Below are positions 36,189 through 45,459 of a stretch of 64,000 bases of DNA, piece by piece. The number at the start of each line of letters is the position of its first letter. The first letter of the stretch is position 1. Position numbers and translations under genes: made by a program. A model generated the notes under the pieces. That model was not told where the DNA came from, made no database searches, and saw only the letters and a program-made list of their open reading frames with translations. Location of the stretch: contig CM056742.1 in NCBI GenBank assembly GCA_029851415.1, forward strand, positions 83,380,748-83,444,747, in the 5' to 3' direction. Source of the stretch: Eretmocerus hayati (lineage: Eukaryota > Arthropoda > Insecta > Hymenoptera > Aphelinidae).

Positions 36189-39100
36189 CTCAAAGAAATC
36201 GAGAGTAGAAAGAAAAATGAGAAGAGAATCGTTTCAATAAGGTGTTTGAAAACGGGAAGATGCCCACCAGTAGTAACAATTTTTAGCGATGAAATAAAGT
36301 GTACACGCGCAAGATTTTATGTGGATTCAGGAGCCGATATATGTATAATCAAAGAGAGCAAAGTTCACCCTCGAATTCAAATAGACAGAGAAGAAACGGT
36401 TTCAATTACGGGCGTGACAAATGGAGAAGTCGAGTCTTTGGGGAAAGTAATGATGAAGATAAATGGTTGGGACGCAGAGGTCCATATTGTGCCGAATGAA
36501 TTTCCTGTAAAAACTGATGGCCTCATAGGTTGGGACTTTCTTACGAAGCACGGAGTAATAGTAGACGCGAGAGAAAAATGTCTACGAATAAATAAATATA
36601 AAATTCCCTTTGATTCTGAAGAAAAAATCCATTTGCCAGCAGGAACCACGAGTATTATTCGGGTAAAAGTGAACAATAGTGAGAAAGTTGGATGGGTGCC
36701 ATTGAAAAAATTAGCACCAGGAGTTCTTTTTGGAAATTTTGTAGCAGAAAATCACAATGGTTATACATATGCGGAAATTTTGAATTTAAGTAGCAATGCA
36801 ATAGAAATTCCAGAGCCGTGTGTTGAAATACTACCTTGCGAAACGATTCTCCCTCATGAAAAATTTGCTGGTGAGGTCAGCAAGAAGCGAGAAAAGAACT
36901 GCGTAGTCCGCAAAATGGAAATGCGCAGGAAACTAAATGCTGGGTCGGAGCAGCAACCAAAAATTGTGCATACGCGGCAGGAAACCGAAGAACGCGTTGA
37001 GAAATTGATGAAACTTGTAGACGTCGAAGGTTGCACAGATGAGGAAATCGCGCATGTACGACGTTTGCTGAGTATCAACCCCTGGAGATTTGCTCTTGAT
37101 GGAGAACCTTTAACGGCTACGAATATCCTCAAACATAAAATCAAATTAAAAACAGACAAGCCTATCAAATGCAAGAGATACCGGGTACCGCCTAAATTAC
37201 AGAAGATCATGCAGGAAGAGATAGATAAATTACTAGATTCAGGCATAATAGAGCACTCCAGGACTCCATACTCAGCAAACTGTTGGGTTGTGCCTAAACC
37301 TCCCGACAAGAACGGCAACAAACGGTGGCGATTCGTGACAGACTTTCGAAAATTGAATGAACAGACAGTAGGGACTTCACAACCTATCCCGTCGACGCCG
37401 GACATCCTAGAAAAACTCGCGAGCGCGAAATACATCACGGTATGCGATTTGAAATCGGGATTTTTCCAAGTAGCCATGGATGAGGAAAGCGCTGATTATA
37501 CAGAGTTCGCTGGGCCTACCGGAAACTACCGTTACTTAAAAATGGGGATGGGTCTCGCCGGAAGTCCAGATACCTTCATGGAAATGATGTACCGGGCGTT
37601 CGCCGGATTAACGCCGGATCAGGTCCTTATTTACTTAGACGATATGATGATTTTTGCGAATTCACTCGAAGAGCATGAAAGTAAATTCCGGAGATTCATA
37701 GAGAGGATCGAAGAAGCAAATTTATTAATTGAACCGAAGAAATGTCAATTTTTGAAAAGAGAGGCGCGAGTACTCGGACATATAGTGGGCGGCGGAAGCC
37801 TAAAACCGAATCCGGATAAGATAGAAGCATGCCGGAAATACCCAGTACCAACTACAGTGCGGAAAGTCAAAGAATTCCTAGGATTCGTAGGATACTACCG
37901 CCGGTTCATTCATAAATTTGCGGAAATGGCTCACCCACTCACGCAACTCACGCGAAACGGTACCGAATGGAGATGGGGTCCGGAACAACAGACGGCATTC
38001 GAGAAACTCCGAGATGCATTGTGTAGCGAGCCAATCTTAGCAGCACCTGACGAATCTAAGCCGTATTGGGTACACAGTGACGCATCGGACCATTCGGTGG
38101 GGGCAATTTTGGCCCAGGGTGAACCTGGGAAGGATAGGCCTATTTGCTATACTTCAAAGCCAATGAAGGGCGCGCAACTAAGGTACAGCACGTATGATAA
38201 AGAAATGCTCGCGATTTGCCATGCGATTGACAAGTTTCGACCGTACTTATGGGGAAAACGCTTCACAGTTGTAACAGACCACGAAAACCTTCGTTTTTTC
38301 CACACGGCAAAAAGGGATGACTCACGGTTTAACAGGCTTAAGGCAGCCCTACAAGGGTATGACTTCCGGATCATATTTCGCAGAGGGAAGGACAACGTAG
38401 CAGACGCGCTTTCACGCAACCCGATACTACGCGAAGGCGAGGTAGAGTTATCACAGAAATCGCGCGACGAATTGTACCAAATCGCGGACCAACAAGAGAA
38501 AGAGGACCCAAGCTGTAGAGAAGACAACCCACCCGGCCGTATCTTTATGCTGCAATCGCTATTTGAAGAAGACGAAGTCGACGCGTCGGATTCAGACCAG
38601 GCGAGCGGATATGAAGAGAGCGAGAGTGAGGACGTCGGATCGGATGATGAATTGTTTAGGGTATTTCCGATGCGAGCAGTTCGGAAAGAACGAATCGATG
38701 GGAAAAGGAAATCGAAGGTAACGCGATCTAGTTCGGAAGAATCAGAAGGTCAACAAACAAGAAAGAAAAACTGCGCCGAGAGTTCAGAGGGCTCAGACGA
38801 TGAGTGGACCGAGAGCAGGAAAGGACGTGTAAAAGTCAAACGATCGCGAAGAATAAGAGGTAAGGGACCGCAGCGCAGACACAGTGACCCGGAAATCGAA
38901 ACATCAGAAATTCTGAGTCAAGCAAAATTCAAAGATAAGCTCGCGTACATGACGAAAGAAACTAATTGGCAAAAGAATATAGTTAGTTCCAGCACTCCAG
39001 AGAAAAATAAGCCATGCCGCATGCAAGCAGAAAAATTTCCGCTGCGTCAGCACACGCTCAATCCAGTGCAGCAGTCGTTCCAACCACCGACTCCAGGCGG

Positions 39101-41957
39101 CTCAAATGACGCATCTCTGGGGAACGAGACACCGTCTGATCATCAAGAGCATCTGGCAGCAGCAACGGAGCAGAGGGATGAAGCAGCACGAGCAACTTCA
39201 CCAGCTTTACAAATTGCACCTGTGGATAAGTCGTTTACAATTACTAATGAATCACAAAATTCATCTTCAAGAGTAAACATTGACATAAATTCAATCATGG
39301 ACCAAACTGATTTCGGTAGAATGAGTCACGAGAGAGAAGAAGTACCGAATCAGCCCGATATCAGGGAAATGTCCGGAAAAGTTCGAATCCCAGGTATATT
39401 TCAAAATGACAAGAATTTATATTGGAGGCAAACGACGCGTGACGGGAAAGACGCGACGCTACTAGACATTCACGACGCGAGTACAGAGTCATCCGATGAA
39501 TCCGTTTCGAATAACATACTGAACGATCGGGTAGGTAGTCAGGAATACCTGTACGACGAGTCACCATCAGGGCAAACAAACCCTGTCGAAATTCAACCGA
39601 CTCCCGAAACCGAACCCGAATTGGCGAACAGAACAGATCCGCGAACAACAACACAAAACAAACATAGTTACGCGAGAGAAACGGATGAGCAAATGGAAAT
39701 TGAGCAAATCAACGATTTTCCGATGAATTACACGATACAATCGGGATGCGCGGAACCCGACGCTGTACTAGACCACTTCACGGGTGTCCCCACCCTTCCG
39801 CAGGGAAACTGTCTGTTTTGGACGTTTATTCACCTGGAAAACTTAGACACCACGGCCCTAGTTCTCAGAGATATTCTAAGAGAGTCGGATATGATAGAAT
39901 TTTGCGCGGTGCCGGAGGACGCGAAAAGAACCTTAGAGTCTCGGAATGAATACGGCGAGGATAATTGTATCCGGGTCTCTGCCGAACATTATAATGTAAA
40001 AGTATGCGTACACAACTTTAAAGCCGATGGTAGAGTAGAGTTTTATCACTTCAGAGGAAACGAACCCGGGAGATTTATACATCTACACTTAGACGAAGCT
40101 AAACGACATTATACACCACTCGTCCAACGCAGAAGCAACGGGAACGCGTCGGAAAACTCGGAAAATCCTGATTTAGACAATTTTGAATCGGAAGATACGG
40201 ACGCGCACCAGAGCGAGAGAAGTCATGATTCCCCGAACACGAGTGCATCAGCGCTGAGTAGACTGAACACAGACGTAAATAGGTCAGCGGGCCTAGCTGA
40301 GTCATCAGAAGACGATGAGCAAGACGATCCACAGTTAAGGCCTCGCGCTCACACTCACGCGCTGGAAGAGTGCTTGGTCAGCAACGCACGGCCACCGCGA
40401 GAAAAGCCACCATGGGCCACAGCGGAAGGGGAGGAGCCCGCGCCGTTCGTACGAATAGAAAAGGTACGGTACCATCCGTTCAAGTACAGAGAGAACATCT
40501 TGTATATTACAAGTTTAGAGCCAGTCCTGGAAACAGAGGTAATTCAATCGTTAGTCGAGAGAAAATTTATCGATCCAAGCAAGTTCACGGAAATAATTTC
40601 AATTGGCCACATCACATCATCAAAACGTAAAGACGAACACATTCTCGGCCTATGCATGAGAGACCACGCGGGTGGGGATATCAGGAAAACCGATATGGAA
40701 AAGGCTGTAAAAGGATTACGGAAATTTGTGTCGGAACACCGGATAAGATCATTGGGAATAATAAGGGATCTCATGATAATGTCGAGTCGCGAATGGGAGA
40801 AATTTATTGGAGTTTTTGAAAATTGCTTTGCGGGTTTTCCCATTACAGTAGTACTGTTTCAAGACAATATCTCTGTTCCACCGGTGGAAGACAGATTCAG
40901 ACTGATAAGGGAATACCACACGTCAGCACTAGGCGCGCACAACGGCATCAACAAAACTTGCAAGAAAATTCAGAGTCAATATTACTGGCAACACATGAGA
41001 ACCGAAATTCATAAATTTGTAGAAGCCTGTCCGGATTGCGCAATCAACAAATTAGTCAGAGTAAAAACACGCCTACCATTAATGATAACGGACACACCAA
41101 CAATGCCATTTCAAAAAATTTCAATCGATTACTATGGTCCATTAGAAGAAACGGAAGCAGGTTATAAATACGTACTGACTGTTCAAGACTGTCTTACACG
41201 ATTCGTAATCCTGATTCCAGTGAAAAACGCGACGGCGGAAGAGACAGCTCGGGCATTAGTAGATAAAGTCATCTCAGTATACGGGACACCGGGCGCGATT
41301 CTATCGGACAATGGTACACATTTCATTAACAGATTGATGCAAAATTTGGCTAAAATTTTCCGAATAGAGTCTTTCAGAACCACTCCTCATCATCCGCAGG
41401 GAAATGGCATGATAGAAAGAATGCACCACACAATAACAGAGTACATGAAAGCATTTATAAACGAACACGAAAATTGGGACACTCTGTTGCCATTATGCAT
41501 GCACGCCTATAATATCACGCCACACGATAGCACGGGCTATCCACCACACCTGTTGGTATTCGGCCAAAAAGCGCGAACCCCGTCAAGTTTCCCGCCACGG
41601 GAAAAATTAGCAACTTACGACGACTATATTCAGGATTTAGTGAAAGACCTATCAGAGTTGCAAAGTCTGGCAATGTTTAATTCGATTCAGAGTCGCTACC
41701 GCAGTAAATTTTATTACGATAAGAAACTAAAAAATATGCAACTCCGAGAAGGTGAGATGGTGGCACTGCTGAACGACACACGAAAGGGTAAATTCGACAA
41801 GCAATATACGGGACCGTATGAAATAATAGGCGTGGACCAAGTGAAGAAAGATGTTAAAATCCAGAGGGGGGACAAGATAAAAATTGTTCACATCGACAAG
41901 ATAAAAAGATGGTGCTCGACTATGGATCCGCCGCAAGAAGAGGAAAATCTCGAATAG
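36150..41957 (+). CDS. pol: Element 2 Pol polyprotein with OTU-like insert
   Basis: Reached by frameshift at 36150; residues are numbered here from 36246 (1903 residues). Protease: DSGAD with Asp27. Reverse transcriptase: about residues 315-510, catalytic YLDD at 463-466. RNase H: DASDHSVGA with Asp612, ending near residue 720 in DNVADALSRNP. A long insert follows: an acidic Ser/Glu-rich linker (about 730-1175), an OTU-like cysteine protease domain (about 1180-1295), and another acidic stretch with RPPREKPPW (1382-1390). A pre-integrase region precedes integrase: HHCC zinc site with His1558, Cys1595 and Cys1598, then Asp1628, Asp1688 and Glu1724 (DX59DX35E). The C-terminal GPYEI motif is a GPY/F module. 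Typical errantivirus Pol is about 1000-1050 residues, so this one is some 800 longer. No frame break is visible. Confidence 0.93.
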   Translation, partial: PIDCSPATSGDEQLKEIESRKKNEKRIVSIRCLKTGRCPPVVTIFSDEIKCTRARFYVDSGADICIIKESKVHPRIQIDREETVSITGVTNGEVESLGKVMMKINGWDAEVHIVPNEFPVKTDGLIGWDFLTKHGVIVDAREKCLRINKYKIPFDSEEKIHLPAGTTSIIRVKVNNSEKVGWVPLKKLAPGVLFGNFVAENHNGYTYAEILNLSSNAIEIPEPCVEILPCETILPHEKFAGEVSKKREKNCVVRKMEMRRKLNAGSEQQPKIVHTRQETEERVEKLMKLVDVEGCTDEEIAHVRRLLSINPWRFALDGEPLTATNILKHKIKLKTDKPIKCKRYRVPPKLQKIMQEEIDKLLDSGIIEHSRTPYSANCWVVPKPPDKNGNKRWRFVTDFRKLNEQTVGTSQPIPSTPDILEKLASAKYITVCDLKSGFFQVAMDEESADYTEFAGPTGNYRYLKMGMGLAGSPDTFMEMMYRAFAGLTPDQVLIYLDDMMIFANSLEEHESKFRRFIERIEEANLLIEPKKCQFLKREARVLGHIVGGGSLKPNPDKIEACRKYPVPTTVRKVKEFLGFVGYYRRFIHKFAEMAHPLTQLTRNGTEWRWGPEQQTAFEKLRDALCSEPILAAPDESKPYWVHSDASDHSVGAILAQGEPGKDRPICYTSKPMKGAQLRYSTYDKEMLAICHAIDKFRPYLWGKRFTVVTDHENLRFFHTAKRDDSRFNRLKAALQGYDFRIIFRRGKDNVADALSRNPILREGEVELSQKSRDELYQIADQQEKEDPSCREDNPPGRIFMLQSLFEEDEVDASDSDQASGYEESESEDVGSDDELFRVFPMRAVRKERIDGKRKSKVTRSSSEESEGQQTRKKNCAESSEGSDDEWTESRKGRVKVKRSRRIRGKGPQRRHSDPEIETSEILSQAKFKDKLAYMTKETNWQKNIVSSSTPEKNKPCRMQAEKFPLRQHTLNPVQQSFQPPTPGGSNDASLGNETPSDHQEHLAAATEQRDEAARATSPALQIAPVDKSFTITNESQNSSSRVNIDINSIMDQTDFGRMSHEREEVPNQPDIREMSGKVRIPGIFQNDKNLYWRQTTRDGKDATLLDIHDASTESSDESVSNNILNDRVGSQEYLYDESPSGQTNPVEIQPTPETEPELANRTDPRTTTQNKHSYARETDEQMEIEQINDFPMNYTIQSGCAEPDAVLDHFTGVPTLPQGNCLFWTFIHLENLDTTALVLRDILRESDMIEFCAVPEDAKRTLESRNEYGEDNCIRVSAEHYNVKVCVHNFKADGRVEFYHFRGNEPGRFIHLHLDEAKRHYTPLVQRRSNGNASENSENPDLDNFESEDTDAHQSERSHDSPNTSASALSRLNTDVNRSAGLAESSEDDEQDDPQLRPRAHTHALEECLVSNARPPREKPPWATAEGEEPAPFVRIEKVRYHPFKYRENILYITSLEPVLETEVIQSLVERKFIDPSKFTEIISIGHITSSKRKDEHILGLCMRDHAGGDIRKTDMEKAVKGLRKFVSEHRIRSLGIIRDLMIMSSREWEKFIGVFENCFAGFPITVVLFQDNISVPPVEDRFRLIREYHTSALGAHNGINKTCKKIQSQYYWQHMRTEIHKFVEACPDCAINKLVRVKTRLPLMITDTPTMPFQKISIDYYGPLEETEAGYKYVLTVQDCLTRFVILIPVKNATAEETARALVDKVISVYGTPGAILSDNGTHFINRLMQNLAKIFRIESFRTTPHHPQGNGMIERMHHTITEYMKAFINEHENWDTLLPLCMHAYNITPHDSTGYPPHLLVFGQKARTPSSFPPREKLATYDDYIQDLVKDLSELQSLAMFNSIQSRYRSKFYYDKKLKNMQLREGEMVALLNDTRKGKFDKQYTGPYEIIGVDQVKKDVKIQRGDKIKIVHIDKIKRWCSTMDPPQEEENLE
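39780..40122 (+). other. OTU-like cysteine protease domain within Pol
   Basis: Pol residues about 1180-1293. The nucleophile motif is QGNCLFW with Cys1189, the mid-domain pattern is YGEDNCIRVSAEHYNVKV, and the C-terminal histidine motif is RHYTPLV with His1288. Spacing and hydrophobic pattern match the OTU fold. The usual Asp before Gly-Asn-Cys (DGNC) is Gln here, so activity is uncertain. OTU enzymes elsewhere cleave ubiquitin chains. Here it could process the polyprotein or strip ubiquitin from element proteins; both are inferences. Confidence 0.75.
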
Positions 41958-42000
41958 GATTTGCGCATATAATAATAAAGAAAATTTCATAAACTTACAG

Positions 42001-42679
42001 GCCGGTACCCAAAGATGAGCATCCCCGCTACATCACAAGGCTGGAGCATGCGCCAGGGGTTGTGGTGGAAAAGATCGCACCACTTGCTGCAACCACAATC
42101 GACTGGAGAATAATTCAAAAGCTGGACCTTCAACAGTTCAGCATCACGGAGAAAACCCTCGAACAATCTTGGAGGAACATCATCAAGATATGCAGCGATC
42201 CCACACTCAAAGTGCAGCTCTCAAATCTGCACCTCCAGCTGGATGAAGCAAGGATGGACGTCAAACGGGTCCGGGACCTAATGAAAAGAACAAAAATTAG
42301 TAAAGGCCAGAGACGAAGGCGATCATTACTACCATTCATTGGTAAAGGTAGTAACTATTTATTTGGTACACTAGACGAAGATACTGAACAAGAACTCAAA
42401 AATATTATGGAAATTCAGGCAAATGATACTAGAAAAGTCGCAAAATTATTAGCGAACCAAACAGAAATAATAGAAAGCCAATTGGGTAAAAATACTAAAA
42501 TGTTACAGAAATTACAGGGACAAATGGATCACCTGGCAGCAACAGAAAACGACCTAGTAAAAGGAGCGGTATTACGTAATGCGATCAATCTATTGGGAGA
42601 AAATATCGTTAATTTGAACCTAGCACCACTGTTACGTGGGGTGTCGGCGACAAAGAAAGACTCAGATATATATATATAG
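42001..42679 (+). pseudogene. env: Element 2 Env, F-like, truncated by inverted LTR
   Basis: Opens at the acceptor CTTACAG (ending 42000) in the frame set by the leader exon; there is no ATG of its own. A basic cleavage site of four Arg codons (42311-42322) precedes a hydrophobic, Gly-containing stretch like a fusion peptide. Helical heptad-like sequence with two potential N-glycosylation sites follows. This matches the N-terminal third of baculovirus F-like Env proteins of errantiviruses. Env sequence ends about 42629, where the inverted LTR begins. The last 16 codons (42632-42679) are LTR-derived, and no membrane anchor remains, so the product cannot be a working envelope. Confidence 0.82.
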
Positions 42680-42940
42680 ATAGATATATATATTAAAATG
42701 AGGTGAACTACAGATATGCTGTGTAATTGATGTAAAGAGTGGATGAGCGGTCTGACGCGGCGCGCGCGAGTCGAGGATTATATATCCTCGGCTCGATGCG
42801 CGTCGTGTACAGGCACAAAGTGCAAAGTTCGGCAAAACGTGATCGCGCGATGCATTCCTTCAGGTGTGCATCGGCGATCGGTTTTGCAGAACCGACGACA
42901 GGGTGATTGCTTAATGAGAGCAATCACCTTTGTCGTCACA
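42630..42940 (-). repeat. Inverted LTR at the right end of element 2
   Basis: Reverse complement of 33511-33819 (starts TGTTACGTGGGG, ends TGTCGTCACA). A handful of substitutions and small indels separate the two, for example ACATAGG against ACAAAGG. Its U5 side faces env and is preceded by CCTAGCACCAC, the complement of the primer site. Its U3 side borders satellite 2. Confidence 0.92.
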
Positions 42941-43640
42941 ATACGCAAAAAATTTATTCCCAGCCGACACTCTCGGCTACGAGGCCCTGGATAGGATAGA
43001 ATTTCGCTCAGAGCTTTCATCCGCGCAGTTATGACGCCACTGTGGGTTGTAGGAAGTTCCAATAGATCCGTAACTCTACAGAACCTCAGATTGAGTGGTC
43101 ATGTACCATCGCCGATGCCCGAAAAATTCATTACCCTCGGCTATGGGGCCCAAAACAGGGCGGAATCCAGCTTTGAGCCATGTTTCACGCAGTTATGACA
43201 CCACTGCGGGTTTTAGAATTTTCCAATGGACCCGAAACTCTACAGGATTTTACATCGAGTAGTCGTGTACCATCGAGGATCAAAGGATTTATTACCAGCC
43301 AGCACCCTCGGCTATGAGACCGCGGATGGGTTAGAATCCTGCTTAGAGCTCTTATCCGCGCGGTTATGACGCCACTGTGGGTTGTAGGAAGTTCCAATGG
43401 AAACGAAACTCTACAGAACTTCAGATCAAGTGATCATGTACCTTCGGTGATGCCCGAAGAATTCATTACCAGTCAACACCCGTGGCTATGGGGCCCAAAA
43501 CAGGGCGGAATCTAGCTCTGAGCCGTTCCCCGCACAGCGATGATGCCACTGTGAGCTGTAGAAAGTTCCAATGGTATCGAAACTCTACAGACTATTAGAT
43601 CGAGTAGTCGTGTGCCATCGAGGTCGTGTACCTATATGAT
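42941..43640 (-). repeat. Satellite 2, minus orientation, about 4 monomers
   Basis: Units of about 175 bp, written on this strand as 'CACCCTCGGCTATGGGGCCC', 'GCGGTTATGACGCCACTGTG', 'GGTTGTAGGAAGTTCCAATG'. Relative to 45.5-56 kb these run in the opposite direction. The first unit is interrupted by the inverted LTR. Confidence 0.85.
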
Positions 43641-45459
43641 TTGTCTTGGTAAGTTAAAAAGATTCGCGTGACCCCCCACTCCGATTTTGTTCCACTCCAT
43701 TTTTCCTCCTCCCTCCTCTGAAGCCCGAACCCATATTTCAGTAGACAGCTTCCTCTCCCACAAAGTCCTTGGGAGAAGAAAATACTATTTTCATATCCAA
43801 AGCTGGGATCACCATTCTTCTTGTATGTATCGAATCGTCAGATACGAATGGAATCCAATGATCAACTCATTTTCACGTGACAAACACTTGCATTTCGCTA
43901 AATAGACGTTCTGAGCCATGACGTAAAAATACGTCGATAGCTCAGTGGGCAACGTCACAGGCTTGTCATCCGAAGATCGCAGAATCAAACCCCACCGTCG
44001 GCATTCATGTTCAGATAATATCATATAATATCGATAACTACACTAAGAACAGATTCACAAGATGTTTGATGATCAAAAATCAAATCTGGATGTGAATACC
44101 CGCGATTCCGATATGGAGTGGTTTTCTTTGTTGAATTGTCGCAATATTCATTATCTCGAACTTTCATCAATATCTCAATGTGATGTCTCGGAAACGTTTC
44201 TGAAATGTTCCTGAAACATTTCTGAAACGTTTCTGGAAGGTTTCCAGGGATATTCCCATAGAATTTCCCAGGAACATTCCCCAGCCATGGACATGACTAT
44301 ATTCCAGAACTGTCCCATTGAAATATTCGTGATATGATTTTGTAACATTTCTAAGATGTCACCATGCTGTGTGGGCACTCTTAGAGTATACGAAGGAGAT
44401 CGACATTGTGAATGGGACATTCCCATTTCGGAATCTTGGACTTTTCTCCTGCAAGGAAGTGTCTCGGAATCTCTATCAATCACTTTCCAGAGGAATTCCG
44501 GAGAGGAATCTTGGGACAGCATGGCTCGAATTAGCCGGATCATGTTGTTACGTGGAGAGATTATCAGGATTTTGGAGGGTGATAGTAATTGGAGGGAATA
44601 CCAAAAATGAGTCCCTGGAAGATCAACTGAACGCAGAAGCGCGTAATTCCTTCCTCTATTGGCATGATAGTTTCTATGATCTCGGAAAGATTATGAGTTG
44701 CTGATGACTTGCAACCAGTACCGCTTACATCATTTCCGGAATGGAATGTTCATAGGTCAGCGATAGACAATATCTACGGATCTGATCATCTAACGGATCA
44801 CCAGCTAATGATGGGCTTCGAACTGCGGGGTCCATGATTGAATGCCAGAACAGCCTGGATCTTGGGCTCCATGACGATAGTGTTGACCGGGAATGAATTC
44901 CCGGGCATCTGTAATAGTTGATGGATATCTCAATTATCTGTTATAGAGAGTATGTTCAGAAGTGTAAAAGTATGCGTAAGGCTATAGGGCGACATGTACG
45001 TGTATGAGCGCATGGAGTGGCGGCGCGGCGCCGTCGTATAGACGAGAGCGTGCGCGAGAGGGAGGCTCGAGAGGAGTTGACAGACCTCGATCAAGCACGG
45101 GCGGCGGGGGACGGCCGTGTCTTCGTGGACGTGTATCAAGGGCTCCTGTAATCAGGTTGTTTGGCAAGGCCCAATGTGTATTGAGTTTAGTAGCGAATGT
45201 GCCGAATAGTATTTAGTGGCAAGGAACCGTTACCATATTCATTGTATCCGGTCAAGTGGAGGTAGTACCGGTAACATGTGAACGATCATCCAATTAGTTG
45301 CACGAATACGTTTATCTGAGTGAATCTTCTGTGTTAATCTTTGAGACAAGGGTGTCCCTAACCTTCCCATGGAATTATGAGCCTGTCCGGAGAATCTCCA
45401 GCCCAGAGTAGGGTGTATACTAAGGAAAGAACGAGTCTCAACACGATTTGTTGATTATT
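43641..45459. other. Unassigned 1.8-kb stretch between oppositely oriented satellite 2 blocks
   Basis: No gene recognised. It contains a tRNA-like segment (listed), a short degenerate tandem of 'CTGAAACGTTT' units near 44195-44240, and a GC-rich patch at about 45008-45130. Terminal repeats that would define a transposon were not found. Confidence 0.4.
43928..44003 (+). other. Degenerate tRNA-like sequence
   Basis: GATAGCTCAGTGGGCAACG is a good A-box/D-arm, and CAGGCTTGTCATCCG resembles an anticodon arm. The B-box has decayed to GAATCAAACCCC and the ends pair poorly except CCGAC/GTCGG-like bases. Likely a SINE head or tRNA pseudogene. Confidence 0.45.

Larger units (their letters stand above)
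33511..42940 (+). mobile_element. Element 2: errantivirus-like Gypsy provirus, rearranged right end
   Basis: Order: 309-bp LTR, primer site, leader with splice donor, gag, -1 frameshift site, very long pol, splice acceptor, 5' part of env, then an inverted LTR. Pol domain order PR-RT-RNase H-(insert)-IN and an F-like env place it with insect Gypsy/errantiviruses. Gag and pol are open throughout. Env is cut off after about 226 codons, and the second LTR (42630-42940) is reverse-complemented. No target duplication is seen (AGCCTTT on the left, ATACGCA on the right), and the right flank is satellite 2 while the left is not. The present structure is therefore a rearranged one and this copy should be defective. 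Confidence 0.93.

Noticed and set aside
33511..42940. Reading element 2 as a DNA transposon because its ends are inverted
   Set aside because: Its ends are a normal LTR with promoter and primer site, and the interior encodes RT, RNase H and integrase. The inversion is better seen as a rearrangement.
43928..44003. tRNA-Asp gene (GTC in the loop)
   Set aside because: The B-box has lost the GGTTC core and the acceptor pairing is poor. At best a pseudogene or SINE head.
44356..44704. Overlapping plus-strand frames of 84 and 111 codons
   Set aside because: Two overlapping frames with no motif, in a region with simple tandem words; coding is not supported.
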